Below, piece by piece: positions 45,333 through 56,774 of a stretch of 64,000 nt of DNA. The stretch lies in contig JALMQS010000302.1 of assembly GCA_024734495.1 (NCBI GenBank), positions 62,001 through 126,000 on the forward strand, given 5' to 3'. The notes below the pieces were generated by a model, which saw only the letters and a program-made list of their open reading frames with translations, was not told the DNA's origin and ran no database searches. Origin of the DNA: Forficula auricularia. Its lineage: Eukaryota > Arthropoda > Insecta > Dermaptera > Forficulidae. Numbering within the stretch: the stretch's first letter is position 1; every line of letters begins with the position of its first letter. A program made the position numbers and the translations under genes.

Positions 45333-47330
45333 AAACTGCAACGGATCGTTGCTAAACTTTATCCAAATTCATTTGAAATATTAATATGTTTGTTCCTTTA
45401 TTATTAATCAGATATCACTTGCAATTTGTAGTTCATATTGACATTAATTCAAAAATAATTCTCATTTAAGAGTCGAGGAATAACCATTCCACATTGGATT
45501 TTTGACGTTTCGATTATTATTGGTAACCATTGCTGAAGACATGGAGGAATCGACTTAAAATCAAAAATAACAATCAATCAAGCTTGAGTTGTTTACCAAA
45601 AAAGAATTTAGTCTTTTTGATTTTAAGTCGATTCTTCCACATTTTCAGTAGAGGTTTCCATTAATAGTCAAAACATCAAAAATGGAATTCAATAAGGTTA
45701 TTCCTCTAGTATTAGATAAGAATCGATCGTTATTTTTGATTTTATGTCGATTCCTCCATGCCTTCAGCAATGGTTACCAATAATAATCGAAACGTCAAAA
45801 ACCTAATATAGAATTGTTATTCCTCAAGTATTAGATGAGAATCGATGGCTATTTTTGATTTTAAGTCGATTCCTCTATGTCTTCAGCAATGGTTACAATA
45901 ATAACCGAAATGTCAAAAATCCAATATAGAATGGTTATTCCTCAAGTATTAGATGAGAATCAATCGCTATTTTTGGTTTAAAGTCGATTTCTCTATGTCT
46001 TCAGCAATGGTTACCAATAAAAACCGAAACGCCAAAAATCCAATATAGAATGGATATTTCTCAAGTATTAGATGAGAATCAATCGCTATTTTTTATTTTA
46101 AGTCGATTCCTCCATGTCTTCAGCAATGGTTACTAATAAAAACCGAAACGTCAAAAATCCAATATAGAATGATTATTCCTCAAGTACTAGATGAGAATCA
46201 ATCGCTATTTTTGGTTTAAAATCGATTTCTCTATGTCTTCAGCAATTGTTACTAATAAAAACCGAAACGTCAAAAATCCAATATAGAATGATTATTCCTC
46301 AAGTATTAGATGAGAATCAATCGCTATTTTTGGTTTAAAATCGATTTCTCTATGTCTTCAGCAAATGTTACTAATAAAAACCGAAACGTCAAAAATCCAA
46401 TATAGAATGATTATTCCTCAAGTATTAGATGAGAATCAATCGCTATTTTTGGTTTAAAATCGATTTCTCTATGTCTTCAGCAATGGTTACTAATAAAAAC
46501 CGAAACGTCAAAAATCCAATATAGAATGATTATTCCTCGAGTACTAGATGAGAATCAATCGCTATTTTTGGTTTAAAATCGATTTCTCTGTCTTCAGCAA
46601 AGGTAACGGATAAGAAAACAACGCAGTTGCTATGGTTACTCATAAAAATTCCTCCCAAATTTTTAGCATTTCACAGAGAGAAGCCTATCCATTCTTACTT
46701 AAGCAAGGCTAAATGAGCTATATTAAAACTTTCAAATGAATAAATTTTAAAGAATTTAAAAAATTTTAAAAAGTACCATCTTACTCTAGAGTAAAGTACT
46801 TTAAAATATAATTTTACTAAAAACTTTATTTAACCTTTTTTGTGGTCCCCAAGGTACTTAATTAGGATATTAAATTTCATCAAAATTGGTTAAGTCATTT
46901 TCAAGATATTTAGAAAAAACTAAAAAAGTACTGAAATAAAGTACTAATGTTTGTGGGCCGATATGTACCAAAAACTAATCAGCGCTTCATTTTGTTAAAC
47001 TAATGGTAGGTTTTCAATTTCATTTCAATCGGTGCAACGGTGTGGAAAAAATCGTGGGCCAAAAAACGATAACATCCATCCATACATACATCCATACGCA
47101 CGCACTAAATGAAAAAATCGCACTTTTTGGCCTCTCGACGAGACCCCATGTAATTTTTGGCAAAACCGCCACGTGCTAATATTCAACCTAATTGAATACT
47201 ACAATTTGTGACTTTAATTGAGTCCATGGGTTCCGTAGTCTTTACCTGAGGACCCTTTGAAACCACGCTTGCCCCGAGAGCGATTACAATACTTTACCCA
47301 TGCTTTGCATTGGATAAAGTAAAAATGTGT
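45333..47330 (+). mobile_element. Family B element, copy 4, with expanded tandem core
   Basis: Starts AAACTGCAACGGATCGTTGC right after the LINE A-tail and ends GCTTTGCATTGGATAAAGTA. It is about 2 kb because the interior carries the 119 bp tandem array; other B copies are 0.6-0.9 kb. Confidence 0.9.
45470..46610 (+). repeat. 119 bp tandem array, 8 units, with an inverted first unit
   Basis: The marker CAGCAA recurs at 45765, 45884, 46002, 46121, 46240, 46359, 46478 and 46595 (period 117-119). Each unit holds ATCCAATATAGAATG, CCTCAAGTATTAGATGAGAA and AACCGAAACGTCAAAAAT. A unit in inverse orientation lies at about 45475-45590 before the array. Confidence 0.95.
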
Positions 47331-47926
47331 GTGAATCACCCTGTAAATACATATATAGGTATAGGAGATTTAGATTATCTTCGGAGATAATAAAACAGAC
47401 TCAGGGGGTGGAACATAACCTCACTATATCTGATTCTAGATCGACTATTTTATTTGTCTTCTACAAATGGTTATAAATATTTTCCACGTTGAAATAAAAT
47501 CCTGAATACATGTTCATTTGTTTCAAAGAGAGCCAGCCGGCCCAGCCCTATTGGAAAACGATAAAATGAAATTCTAAAATATTCGAGTAGGAACTCTGGG
47601 ATATTTTCGGGTAGCAGGGCAGGAACGCAGTATCAAAGGTCTTATACTTACACGGCCCAACTTTCTTCTTCTTATTATTATGTTCGGCCATCTATTTTCA
47701 TCTGTCCGAGGATCACATTCGCCAACCCATTTATTCTATTCATTGTTCCTTCTTTTCTCGACCATCTCATCCTATCTTCGCCAAATAATAAAAATAATAG
47801 TCCAAATGAGATCAAATCAAATAAGAAAAGAGAAAAAAATACGTTTTTTCATTATTTTTTTGGAATATTAATCTTCTAATATTAAGATTCCTCTGAGAAC
47901 TCCTGAAGGCTTATACCTCGAAATAA
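47331..47926. other. No recognisable gene
   Basis: Moderately A/T-rich; the 63 aa plus frame at 47680 shows no family. Confidence 0.4.
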
Positions 47927-48760
47927 ATCTACTCTTATTAAAAGAGCAAAAATTGTATATTTATTTGTATATATATTTGTTTGTATATATATTTGTTTGT
48001 TTATATATTTGTATCTTGGTTCTATTTTGAAAACGACTCTACCGATTTTGATGAAATTCACGAGTTAGGGGGTTTTTGGGGTGACAATTCGATCTGTCAC
48101 GGTCTCATCTTCGACAAAATTGTTTTTGATGGGTTTTTTCGTAATCAAATTAATTATTCTCAGGTAGACAAATCCCATTCTTAGGGTTTTAAAAAAAGGT
48201 TTCCCTTTTCCTTTTGTGCTCAGGCAGACAATGGGTCGGGTAAATCCTTTATTCTCAAAGGCCTTGAAGAAGTATTGTGATTGTGGATTTTAACATATTT
48301 TGTTCTCCATAAACGTTAGAAATATTAATAAACGTTTTATAATTGTTTTTATAAAGAATTTTATTTATTTAATAGAATAAAAAATAATCAAGAATTTATT
48401 TTAAAATATATTTCGCAATAATCAATTTTCTGAAAAATCAACACATTTTGATAGGTTTTATTTATTAACAATTGGATGAATAAAAATGAATCATATGGTT
48501 GAATCAAAACAGGTGCAGGAGGTGGGGTGCAGTGGTGGGGAATCCGGGGGTAGGGCAAGGTTTCGGGGGTGGGGTCAAGCGGGGTGGGGGGGGGGTACAG
48601 TGGGCGAATACTATATATATTTGTATTTTTTTTATTTGAAAACGGCTCTCAAATAAAAATCGACCTTTTTATCAGAATTTTAAATTAAAAATAATATTAA
48701 AATAAAGGTTTTAACTGAAGGAAGAAGTTACCGAGCATCGCTCAGTGCCTCCAGGTACTA
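47927..48760 (+). mobile_element. Helitron-like element HEL, copy 4
   Basis: Starts TCTACTCTTATTAAAAGAGC after an A, then GAAAACGACTCTACCGATTT, GACAATTCGATCTGTCACGG, a G-rich tract 48510-48600 and the hairpin ACCGAGCATCGCTCAGT (one mismatch) at 48730-48746. Confidence 0.8.
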
Positions 48761-49165
48761 TATACTAAAAAAACAATTTCTTTATAATAAATATATTGAT
48801 AGAGTTGAGCATTTTTAATGAGCTCTTATTTATTCCAAACATATTCTATTAATAATCAAGATATATCGAAATCATTCCAAATATGACCAAATTTTTACTT
48901 ATTTAATCCAAATATATTATTATATACTTGAGTGATCTATTCTATTCTATTAGATATCTCTTAATGTTAAATAAATGTCCTGTTTACTTCTAGTAAAACC
49001 TCCTATTATATATAAACAAATGTTTTTTTATCATAAAACGACTTAGATTCCTTGCAAATAGTGATATCTTAATAATTAAGATAATTTTAAAAAAAAATTA
49101 ACAAAACCACTATAAGATTAGAAGAAATATCATTATATATTAAAATTGGATTAACTTGTACCTTG

Positions 49166-49355
49166 AAGAGAGTGAATTGGGAGGAATAATGGAATTGGAA
49201 TAATTATCGAAAAAGAGGTTTTTTTCTTTAATTAGTTTTTTCCTCTTATTAAAAACAAGGACTAAAAAGATGATCAAGGACACTCGATTGTAGAGAACTA
49301 ATCTCCGGAGTCGAAGCTAAAATACAATGTATACCTACATTAATTCATGTATACT
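49166..49355 (+). repeat. Poly-A retroposon family fragment
   Basis: AATAATGGAATTGGAATAAT..AATCTCCGGAGTCGAAG..ATACAATGTATAC, matching 55375-55600 and the complement of 38838-39100, without its A-tail. Confidence 0.7.
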
Positions 49356-49364
49356 TGTACCTTA

Positions 49365-49560
49365 AATCACTCGCTCCCTGCCACCATCTTTCCCGCGACT
49401 TATAACCTTCAGCTATTTAAGACCCGTATCCACAGATACCTTCGACCCCCGCCGAACCCATAAAATTCTTTCTTATTCTTTTCAGAGGAGAGGCCAACCC
49501 AGGCCTTTAGGGGTTGCACTTTTTTGGTGTAACTCCTTCTCCCATCATTATCATAAAAAA
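49365..49560 (+). pseudogene. LINE 3' end fragment
   Basis: Codes for the last residues of the same LINE as 44867-45332 (SLPATIFPATYNLQLFKTRI) followed by the same 3' UTR (AACCCAGGCCTTTAGGGGTT) and a short A-rich tail. Strongly 5'-truncated. Confidence 0.85.
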
Positions 49561-49574
49561 ATATATAATAATAA

Positions 49575-49975
49575 ATTTTAAAGTTTATATTAGGAAAATA
49601 CGTGTGTGACTTTTTATTTATCAACCAACGTTTCGTCGACTTTGCCGACTACTTCAGGGCTTCTACAATTATAAGAACATTATTGATATGAATCCACAAA
49701 AGTACAATTACAATTCAAAAACAAACATGTATTAATAGTTTACCTACCAAATAGTCAAGACGAATGTGTGATATGATCCATTTGAAAAGTACAACATGTT
49801 TGTGCCTTTTAATTGCAATTGCAATTTTTCTAAAGGTTCATATCAACAATGTTCTTGATAATTGTAGCTTCCCGAAAGATGCCGGCAAGATGATCGAAAT
49901 GCTGGTTGATACGAAAAGTCACACACAAAAATTGTCCTTAGTTTCACTAGTAGTAAACTTTCAAAATTAATACAT
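49575..49975. repeat. Inverted pair of Penelope-like repeat fragments
   Basis: Minus strand at 49610-49665: CTGAAGT, stem II GTCG/CGAC, GAAACGTT; A9 of the core has changed to T. The plus-strand partner at 49875-49975 is more decayed but keeps the tail GTCACACACAAAAATTGTCC. Confidence 0.65.
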
Positions 49976-50473
49976 ATTATGGACGAAAATGATAATAACA
50001 AATTCAAATTATTATAAAGGAAATGTAGGGAGTTGATAAGACTTTCAATTAAATTGATGTTTTGATTAAACATACAGTATTTCATTGTTATTTTGCACTT
50101 CTCATTGGCTCATTTATTAAACTATATTTATCAGATTTTTACTACTATTTCAAAATAATATTCTTTTTCTATCACAAATTCATTCAATAATCAACATAAA
50201 ATATAAACTTTTAAACAAATTAATTGTTTTTGTCAAAAAACTAAAGAATCAAATTAAACGAAGAAATTTTTTTTTATTATTTATCTTTAAAATAAAAAAA
50301 AAAAAAATTTTTTGTTCAATTTGATTTTCTAGTTTTACAAAACAATTAATTTGTTTAAAAGTTTGTCTATTTATGTTGGTTGATGAGTTGAATGAATTGT
50401 GATGACAGAAGTAGTTATTTGTTGAAAATGTTTTTTCTAGTAGTAAAAAATCCTGACAAATAAGTTTAATAAA

Positions 50474-50522
50474 ATGAGCCACTGAAGAAGTTGCAAAATA
50501 GCAACGAAAACGTATGGCATAT
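50474..50522 (+). ncRNA. Hammerhead ribozyme motif 8
   Basis: CTGAAGA at 50482-50488, stem II GTTGC/GCAAC (50490-50494 with 50501-50505), then GAAAACGTA at 50506-50514, which has one extra A in the stem III region. Stem I pairs GCCA (50478-50481) with TGGC (50515-50518). Cleavage triplet would be GTA. The extra base makes activity less certain. Confidence 0.6.
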
Positions 50523-51119
50523 TTAATCAAAACTTGTATTTAATTTAATTTAAAATCTTTGTCCAACTCCCTACGATTCTCTTAATTATTAATCATGGAC
50601 ACGAATAATGAAATATAAATTCAAATTTTTGTCTAATTAATTCAACCAAATGAATAATTAAAATAACTATTTATATAATTCATTTGATTGAATATAGATT
50701 CTACATAAAATGAATAAACTCATACTTCTAGTCAGAAATGCATACATATATTTATTATAAATAAAAAAATATTCAAGTCTATATAATTTCTTGTCGTAAT
50801 TACGTATTAATCCATTTACTTAAATACCCAATTATTCCATTTAACCATTCCACCATTTCACTCAAATAACAATATTTTCATAATTTACTTATTGGTATTT
50901 GGTTCAAATAGCGGCATCTTAACTATTAATATATCTAGAGTTGCTCCAAAAATATGAGAATACTTAAAATACCTATATCATCTATACATATTGAACAGAG
51001 ATCGATTTCGCCATAATTCATATCAAATATAATTTTTTAACTATAAATATATCTAATCTTTAAAGAATTAGGTGTCTGTTCTAGGTGAAACATTTTAATA
51101 GATAATAAGTAAAAATATA

Positions 51120-51420
51120 TTTTTCTAGGTGGGTTTCACAAATAAAACAAATATATGTTTTGAGTTTTTAATCTCGATATATATTTCGGTTTATGAGCCC
51201 ATCATCAGGAGTTACAAAAAGAAAAAACGAATATATCGTTTTTTTCAGTGTATAGAGTCGTGCTAAACAATCATCTTACCTTTTATTTTTGTAAAACTTA
51301 CCTAGTATTTTATATTTTAAATTTTCAAAAGTTTCTTAAATTTTTCAAAATTTTTAAAATGTTTCACCAAGAACCCACACCATTTCCCTTAACAAAAAAA
51401 GTATATATTTTAAATCCAAA
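51120..51420 (-). repeat. Hammerhead repeat family G, copy 1
   Basis: Contains motif 9 and, at 51355-51405, the family outer end CACCAAGAACCCACACCATT. Related to 53236-53630 and 23690-23765. Lies in the loop of FB3. The 63 aa plus frame here is incidental. Confidence 0.55.
51166..51216 (-). ncRNA. Hammerhead ribozyme motif 9, AU-rich stem III
   Basis: Minus strand: CTGATGA (complement of 51202-51208), short stem II (GG/CC), GAAATATATATC (complement of 51176-51187) where ATATATAT is the self-complementary stem III and ATC the cleavage triplet. Stem I pairs CTC with GAG, then TAA with TTA across a bulged A. Stem II is weak. Confidence 0.6.
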
Positions 51421-53061
51421 AGATATATTTTGCTTTTAAACCGTGATAATAATTATTCATCAATCACCCAGAATATAATCTCGATCTCTGAATTCTACGC
51501 TTGGTTAGGCAAAAAAAAAATCGTGACCAGTCATTATTCTAACCCTTCAATATTGTATGAAAACGAATGTATTCATGGATGAGGGTAAATTTATCTATCA
51601 CATCTTTAACCATTGTGGCTAATTCTCTTGGCCATAGCCGTGGGGGGGAAAAAACTTGGGGGTTTGAAATTGAGGAGGGGGTAAATTTAGCGAAACGATT
51701 CCCCCATTCGACATTGGACGGAACAAGTCAACTGTGAATTATGACAAATGACAAACATCTATTGACAGGACACGACTTCAGTTTATTCGCTTATTTTAAC
51801 TGATCATATACTCAGATAAGCCATTGAGTCGGACAAATACGCATGTAAATAAATGATTACGAAATTTTAAATACAAAATTAAATTCGATCCCAATATCTA
51901 AATCAAATCAAAACTGAAAAAACGATATATTTATAGTTAAGAAATTATATTTGAAATGAATAAATGGTGAAGTTAATTATGGCGAAATCGATCTCTGTTC
52001 AATATGAATAAATGATATACGTATTTTAAGTATTCTTATATTTTTGGAGCAACTCTAGATATATTAATAGTTAAGATGCCGCTATTTGAACCAAACACCA
52101 ATAAGTAAATTATGAAAATATTGTTATTTGACTAAAATAGTGGAATAGTTAAATTTAATAGTTGAGTATTTAAATGGAATAATACGTAATTACGACAAGA
52201 AATTATATAAACTTGAATATTATTTATTTATATGTATTTCTGACTAGAAGATGAGTTTATTCATTTGATGTATTGTAGAATCTATATTCAATTAAATAAA
52301 TTTTATAAATATTTATTTGGTTGAATTATTTAGATGAAAATTTGAATTATTATATGTATTTGATTTAAGTTACGAGGTAATCCAATTTTAATATATATCA
52401 ATATTTCTTATAATCTTATAGTGGGTTTTAATTGAAAAAAAAACAATTAATAATGTAAACAAAATTTTTGTTAATTTTTTTTAATATCTTAATTATTAAG
52501 ATATCACTATTTGCAAAAAATCTAAGTCGTTTTATGATAAAAAAACATTTGTTTAGATATAATAAGAGGTTTCACTAGAAGTAAATAAGACATTCATTTA
52601 GATATTAATAGATATCTAATAGAATAAAATAGATCACTCAAGTATATAATATATTTGGATTAAATACCTAAAAATTTGGAATGATTTCGATATATCTTGA
52701 TTATTAATAAAATATCTTTGGAATAAATAAGAGCTCATTAAAAATGCTCAACTCTATCAATATATTTATTATAAATTTATCAGTGTAGGCTCTAGATAGC
52801 TTAAGTTTCAAATCTCAAAGCTCTACGATTTACCCTATACGAAATATGAACGATTAAAACATTTATTTTGAGACACTCCTAATTTACACCTTCTTGCTTA
52901 ATTTCAATCGAATTTAAATTTATAGGTACACGACTAATAATGTAAGTCACTTGATAAGTTGCTCCAAGTGTATTTATAAAATGATAATTCATTTATTTAG
53001 AGGGCATGAGAATTTTAGAAAATCTAAGGTGGGACATGCCCCAAAAAAGGTTGGGAAACAC

Positions 53062-53183
53062 CGAGGGGTGAACCGCGACCTAAAATAGTGTACACCTACT
53101 TCCACTTCCACTTTCATTTCCAAGTAATTCCAAATAATTCCAAAGACGGTGTACACCTAATTCCAAAGGCGGTTCACCCCTCG
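53062..53183. mobile_element. 122 bp hAT-like MITE with 8 bp TSD
   Basis: CGAGGGGTGAACCGC at the left and its exact complement at the right, flanked by GGAAACAC at 53054-53061 and 53184-53191. An 8 bp duplication is the hAT signature. Inside, GTGTACACCTA occurs twice. Confidence 0.85.
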
Positions 53184-53235
53184 GGAAACACTAAACTGTC
53201 ACTCCGACAGACATATAATCATATATTAAATATTG

Positions 53236-53630
53236 GATTTAAAAGAGGTTTCACATTAAGATATAAAAATTTATAGAGAATCTTTAATCTCGATATATAT
53301 TTTCGGGTGATTAGAGACACAGAAAGTAACTGACCTGAATGCCAAATTGAATACGTGTCAATGGTAAAATTTATTTTTTAAGATAACAAAAGGGTAAAAA
53401 TTTTACCATTGACTTGTATTCAATTTCGATTTATTCAGGTCAGTTACTTTCTGTATCTCCTGAAGATGGGTTAGTTCACCTGAAATATATATATCGAGAT
53501 TAAAGATTCTCTAAAAATAAATTCGTTTTATTTTTTTATATCTTAATGTGAAACCTACCAAGTATTTTTTATCCAATAATTTTAAAAATGCATTTCACCA
53601 AGTACCAACACCAAATTCCTTATAAACTAT
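53236..53630. mobile_element. Hammerhead repeat family G, copy 2, palindromic
   Basis: GAGGTTTCACATTAAGATAT at 53248 is mirrored near 53550-53570, and GTAACTGACCTGAAT near 53325 is mirrored near 53435. The right arm carries motif 10; in the left arm the CTGANGA box is lost. The outer end GGTACTTGGTG appears as its complement near 53600. Confidence 0.75.
53452..53504 (+). ncRNA. Hammerhead ribozyme motif 10, AU-rich stem III
   Basis: CTGAAGA at 53460-53466, stem II GGGT/ACCT (53468-53471 with 53478-53481, one wobble), GAAA 53482-53485, stem III ATATATATAT (self-complementary), cleavage triplet ATC ending at 53495. Stem I pairs ATCTC (53455-53459) with GAGAT (53496-53500), five perfect pairs. 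Confidence 0.75.
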
Positions 53631-53694
53631 AAGTAATATAATATATAAAAAATATTTTTCTTCACTTTCTGAACAGAAATCAGAAAAACTAAGC

Positions 53695-54655
53695 TGACGT
53701 GTTCTGATGTGGCCATCCACTTGACTTTACCATACAACCTGGCCCTTCACTTATATTCAATATTTAATAAAATTATTTACAATCATGTAGGGGAGGGGGT
53801 GGTTACTTTTTGCATTTTTAGACTCCTGGTTATGTTATTATGTATACAAAATTTGGTTAAGTTTGGTAGAAGAGCCTAGATTTTCATTTTTTGACCCTTT
53901 CCCCATTTTGTGCGGTTAGTTTTTGCATTTTTAGATTTCTAGGGGTCCACTGATTATGTATCCTAAATTTGATTGAGTTTGCTCAAATTGCCTGGATTTT
54001 TAATTTTTAACCCCCAAAACTACCTGTGAAATTTGGTTTCGATATGCACACTAGTTTTTAAGCTAGCTCGTCCACAACAATATGATAACGGACGGACAAC
54101 CAGATTAACAGACATTTTGATAAAACAATTATTATCTAGAAAAATATAATTTTTTCGATGTCCACTGTTAGGGGGTTGGTTGCGTGGTGCGTGTCCGCGC
54201 TCCCCTCCTAGTTGGCGAGGACCTAACAATGATTGGGACAGGGCGATGTTCGTCCCTGGTAAAGAGCCGTGCTGGGCGCCACCCGCCTAGTTGGCTCCTT
54301 GTTGGTAAATGGCTCCTCCTTCGGTGATTAGCCGAGATCGGATTGCCTTACTTAATATATGACTGAAATATTATCAGTCATGCAAAGTGTCGCAACGATC
54401 TGAGTCATCTAGCGGCCGTGTCTAAAAGCTCGTAACTAAAGCAACAGCGGGCCGCTACATTCACTTATTAGAGCTTTTTGTAATTTGAAATAATAATTTA
54501 ATAATAATAATAATAATTTATTAATAATAATTTTGAAATTTCATCATTTCGCTCAATTTTTTTAATCAAAATAGTTTCAGCCGTTTTTGAGATATTTCGA
54601 AATAAAAGAAGGAACGATCACAATACTTGACCATACCATGTATAGTAAAGTAAAA
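53695..54655 (+). mobile_element. Family C element, copy 6, interrupted
   Basis: Starts CTGACGTGTTCTGATGTGGC, ends CATACCATGTATAGTAAAG. Interrupted at 54169-54462 by the GC-rich element; a short TAATAATAATAAT expansion lies at 54490-54530. Confidence 0.8.
54169..54462 (-). mobile_element. GC-rich insertion with TGTAGCGGCCCGCT end
   Basis: From GTTAGGGGGTTGG to AGCGGGCCGCTACA. It interrupts family C between GATGTCCACT and TTCACTTATTAG, so a short duplication of the TTCACT type probably marks insertion. Shares its right half with 11517-11640. Confidence 0.7.
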
Positions 54656-55374
54656 AAAATGAAAATTTCATTTATTATTTAATAATTTTGTTCATGACTC
54701 TTCACTCGTTTAAATTTTTTATGAAATAGTCATATGACTCAACCTATAAGAGTAATCCATGGTGGTGAAATGGTGTATAAAGAATATAATTTGGTAGGTA
54801 GGGTATGGGTAGGGGGTAGGTGAACTGAACAGGTAGGGTGAAGGCCAAGGTGAGTCAGCCGCCCTTCCATCCCTTAGCCCTTAGCCGCCCTTTTCTTTTG
54901 CAATGAACTAAAGAACAAAACAAAGGGATAGAGAAGGAACATCGATCCATCCACATCCACCCACCCTATTACTACTAATGACATTGCATAACTTCAAACA
55001 ATTTCAATATTAATGGCTAATTTCATACTATAAAATAAGGTTACGAAATTCGCGACTACACAGTTATTAATTATTACACTGTTAGACAAAAAAGATGCGG
55101 CTAAAGGCCAATAAATACGTCAACATGCTTCGCAGCTAGTAGTTATTACAGATATTTTTAAAAATTATTGTATTTTTATTCTAAATAATATTTTTTATTT
55201 CCCTTAAGTTATGTGATAAATGAAAATTTATTTGTTTAAATAAAAAAAATTACTAACATAATTTCAACGTTACACACCTTTTATAGTTTTTATTAATATT
55301 AAATGTTATATTTGTTTATTTATTGAATGAAAAAGAATGAATTAATTGGATGAATTGGGTGGAGAGGTAATTAA
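54656..55374. other. No recognisable gene
   Basis: Contains a GGTAGG-rich patch (54790-54850) and A/T-rich sequence. Confidence 0.4.
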
Positions 55375-55600
55375 AACCAATCGACTTGATTGGGGAATAA
55401 TGGAATTGAAATAATTATCGGAAAAGAGGTTTTTTTATCTAATTAGATTTTTCCTCTTATTAAAAACAAGGACTAAAGATGAATAAGGACACTCGATGGT
55501 GGAGAAGCAATCTCCGGAATCGAAACAAAAATACAATGTATACATTAATTAATGTAAATTAATTGGTTTAATAAAATTTATAAAAAAAAATGTTTATTTA
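55375..55600 (+). mobile_element. Poly-A retroposon family, copy
   Basis: Body GATGGTGGAGAAGCAATCTC, then TTGGTTTAATAAAATTTATA and an A-run at about 55583-55592. Best preserved 3' end of this family. Confidence 0.7.
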
Positions 55601-55644
55601 TTTGTTCATAGGAAGAAAGAGTATATTTTTAGCTGAAATTAAAA

Positions 55645-55905
55645 TTCGATAACACTGGTCGTCAAAAATTTGTTGCGATCAATCTAACAATGAATTCCAG
55701 TAGAATTTCCTACCCTGATTATTATGCACTTTCCTGATTTTTTAAAACACGTCAGAGTTTTGAGATATTATCGGTCAAATCGATGAAAAATGCCATTTTG
55801 AACTAATTTTCGAGTCCCATCAGATATTAAACAGCAATATTTGAAATAAAAATATTTTGTTGACGTAATAGAAAACACCCTCCTCTTTGATTTTCAAATT
55901 ACCAC
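55645..55905 (+). repeat. Dispersed repeat, uninterrupted copy
   Basis: Counterpart of 25375-26290 without the insertion (AACACTGGTCG..CCAGTAGAATTTCCT..CAGAGTTTTGAGATATTATC). Confidence 0.65.
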
Positions 55906-55939
55906 TTTTATTTAGCTCAATTAGAACTCGAGTTATAAC

Positions 55940-56410
55940 GAAAAAACTAAGACCCATTGATTATGTATACAAAATTTGGTTGAGTTTGCTCAAACGGCCT
56001 AGATTTTTTATTTTTAACCCCCCCTCCACCCCCCTTAATTTTGGGTCGATATGCACCAAAATCTAATCAGTTCTTAATCTCAATGGACCAAAACTACGTG
56101 TGAAATTTGGTTTCGATATTCACACTAGTTTTTGAGTTAGCTCGTCCACAAAAATTTGGTAACGCACAGACTAACTAACAGATAACCAGACTAACAGACA
56201 TTTTGACAAAACAATTATTATTTCAAAAAATATAATTTTTTCGATGTTCACTTAGTGGGGCTATTTTGTAGAGCGAAATTCCATGGTTTCGCTCAATTTT
56301 TTTAATCAAAATAGTTTCGCCGTTTTTTAGATATTTTGAAAAAAAGAAGGAAAAAACCACTTTTTTCATGCACGAATACAATACTTGACCATACCCTGTA
56401 TGGTAAAGTA
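55940..56410 (+). mobile_element. Family C element, copy 7, 5'-truncated
   Basis: From TGATTATGTATACAAAATTT to the end CATACCCTGTATGGTAAAGT, directly abutting T copy 3. Confidence 0.8.
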
Positions 56411-56770
56411 ATAAGTGAAATTAAATTAAAAGATACAATTACAAATTGTCCTTCTTTTTCAATATCAGTTTACATTTATATAAAGTTTTAATAAAAGATC
56501 AAATTCCATTTGAAATATCAATAAAAAGAATAATTTTGAATTAATAAATCATTGATAGAAAAATAAAATATACAAAATGCAGATATTTCTGAAGTTCAAG
56601 CAGTTCAAATTGTGTGCCTAATTAATCAAGGGCTAAGTCAACAACAAGTGGCAAGTACACTTGCAATAAACAATAATTTCAATAATGTATGGTTACTTGT
56701 AAAAAAATTAAAAATGATTTACTATTTAATAAAGTTTTTATTGGTGGATCGATTTTTTTGCTCTTCAGTG
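56410..56770 (+). mobile_element. Tc1-type MITE T, copy 3, truncated
   Basis: Only one terminus remains (ATCGATTTTTTTGCTCTTCAG ending at TA, 56771); the other end was cut at the junction with family C. Confidence 0.75.
56579..56730 (+). pseudogene. Tc1-like transposase HTH remnant
   Basis: The frame reads DISEVQAVQIVCLINQGLSQ then QQVASTLAINNNFNNVWLLV. The pattern EV.A.QIV.LI..GLSQ..VA..L.I is the first helix-turn-helix of Tc1-like transposases. The catalytic DDE domain is absent. The same stretch is read in the T copy at 24.7 kb with changes. So these MITEs derive from a Tc1-like parent. Confidence 0.8.
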
Positions 56771-56774
56771 TAGT

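Larger units (their letters stand above)
48781..52775. mobile_element. Giant inverted repeat FB3, 4 kb
   Basis: Outer left TTTATAATAAATATATTGAT (48781) is mirrored near 52760-52775. Left arm is 48781-49165 plus 50595-51060; right arm is 51930-52775, continuous. The left arm carries an insertion of about 1.4 kb (49166-50594) with retroposon, LINE and Penelope-like fragments. The loop 51060-51930 holds hammerhead motif 9. No coding capacity. Confidence 0.85.

Noticed and set aside
45470..46610. GAAACGTC in each 119 bp unit as possible ribozymes
   Set aside because: No CTGANGA lies upstream on the same strand; the only similar box (TCTTCAG) is on the opposite strand, so a hammerhead cannot fold.
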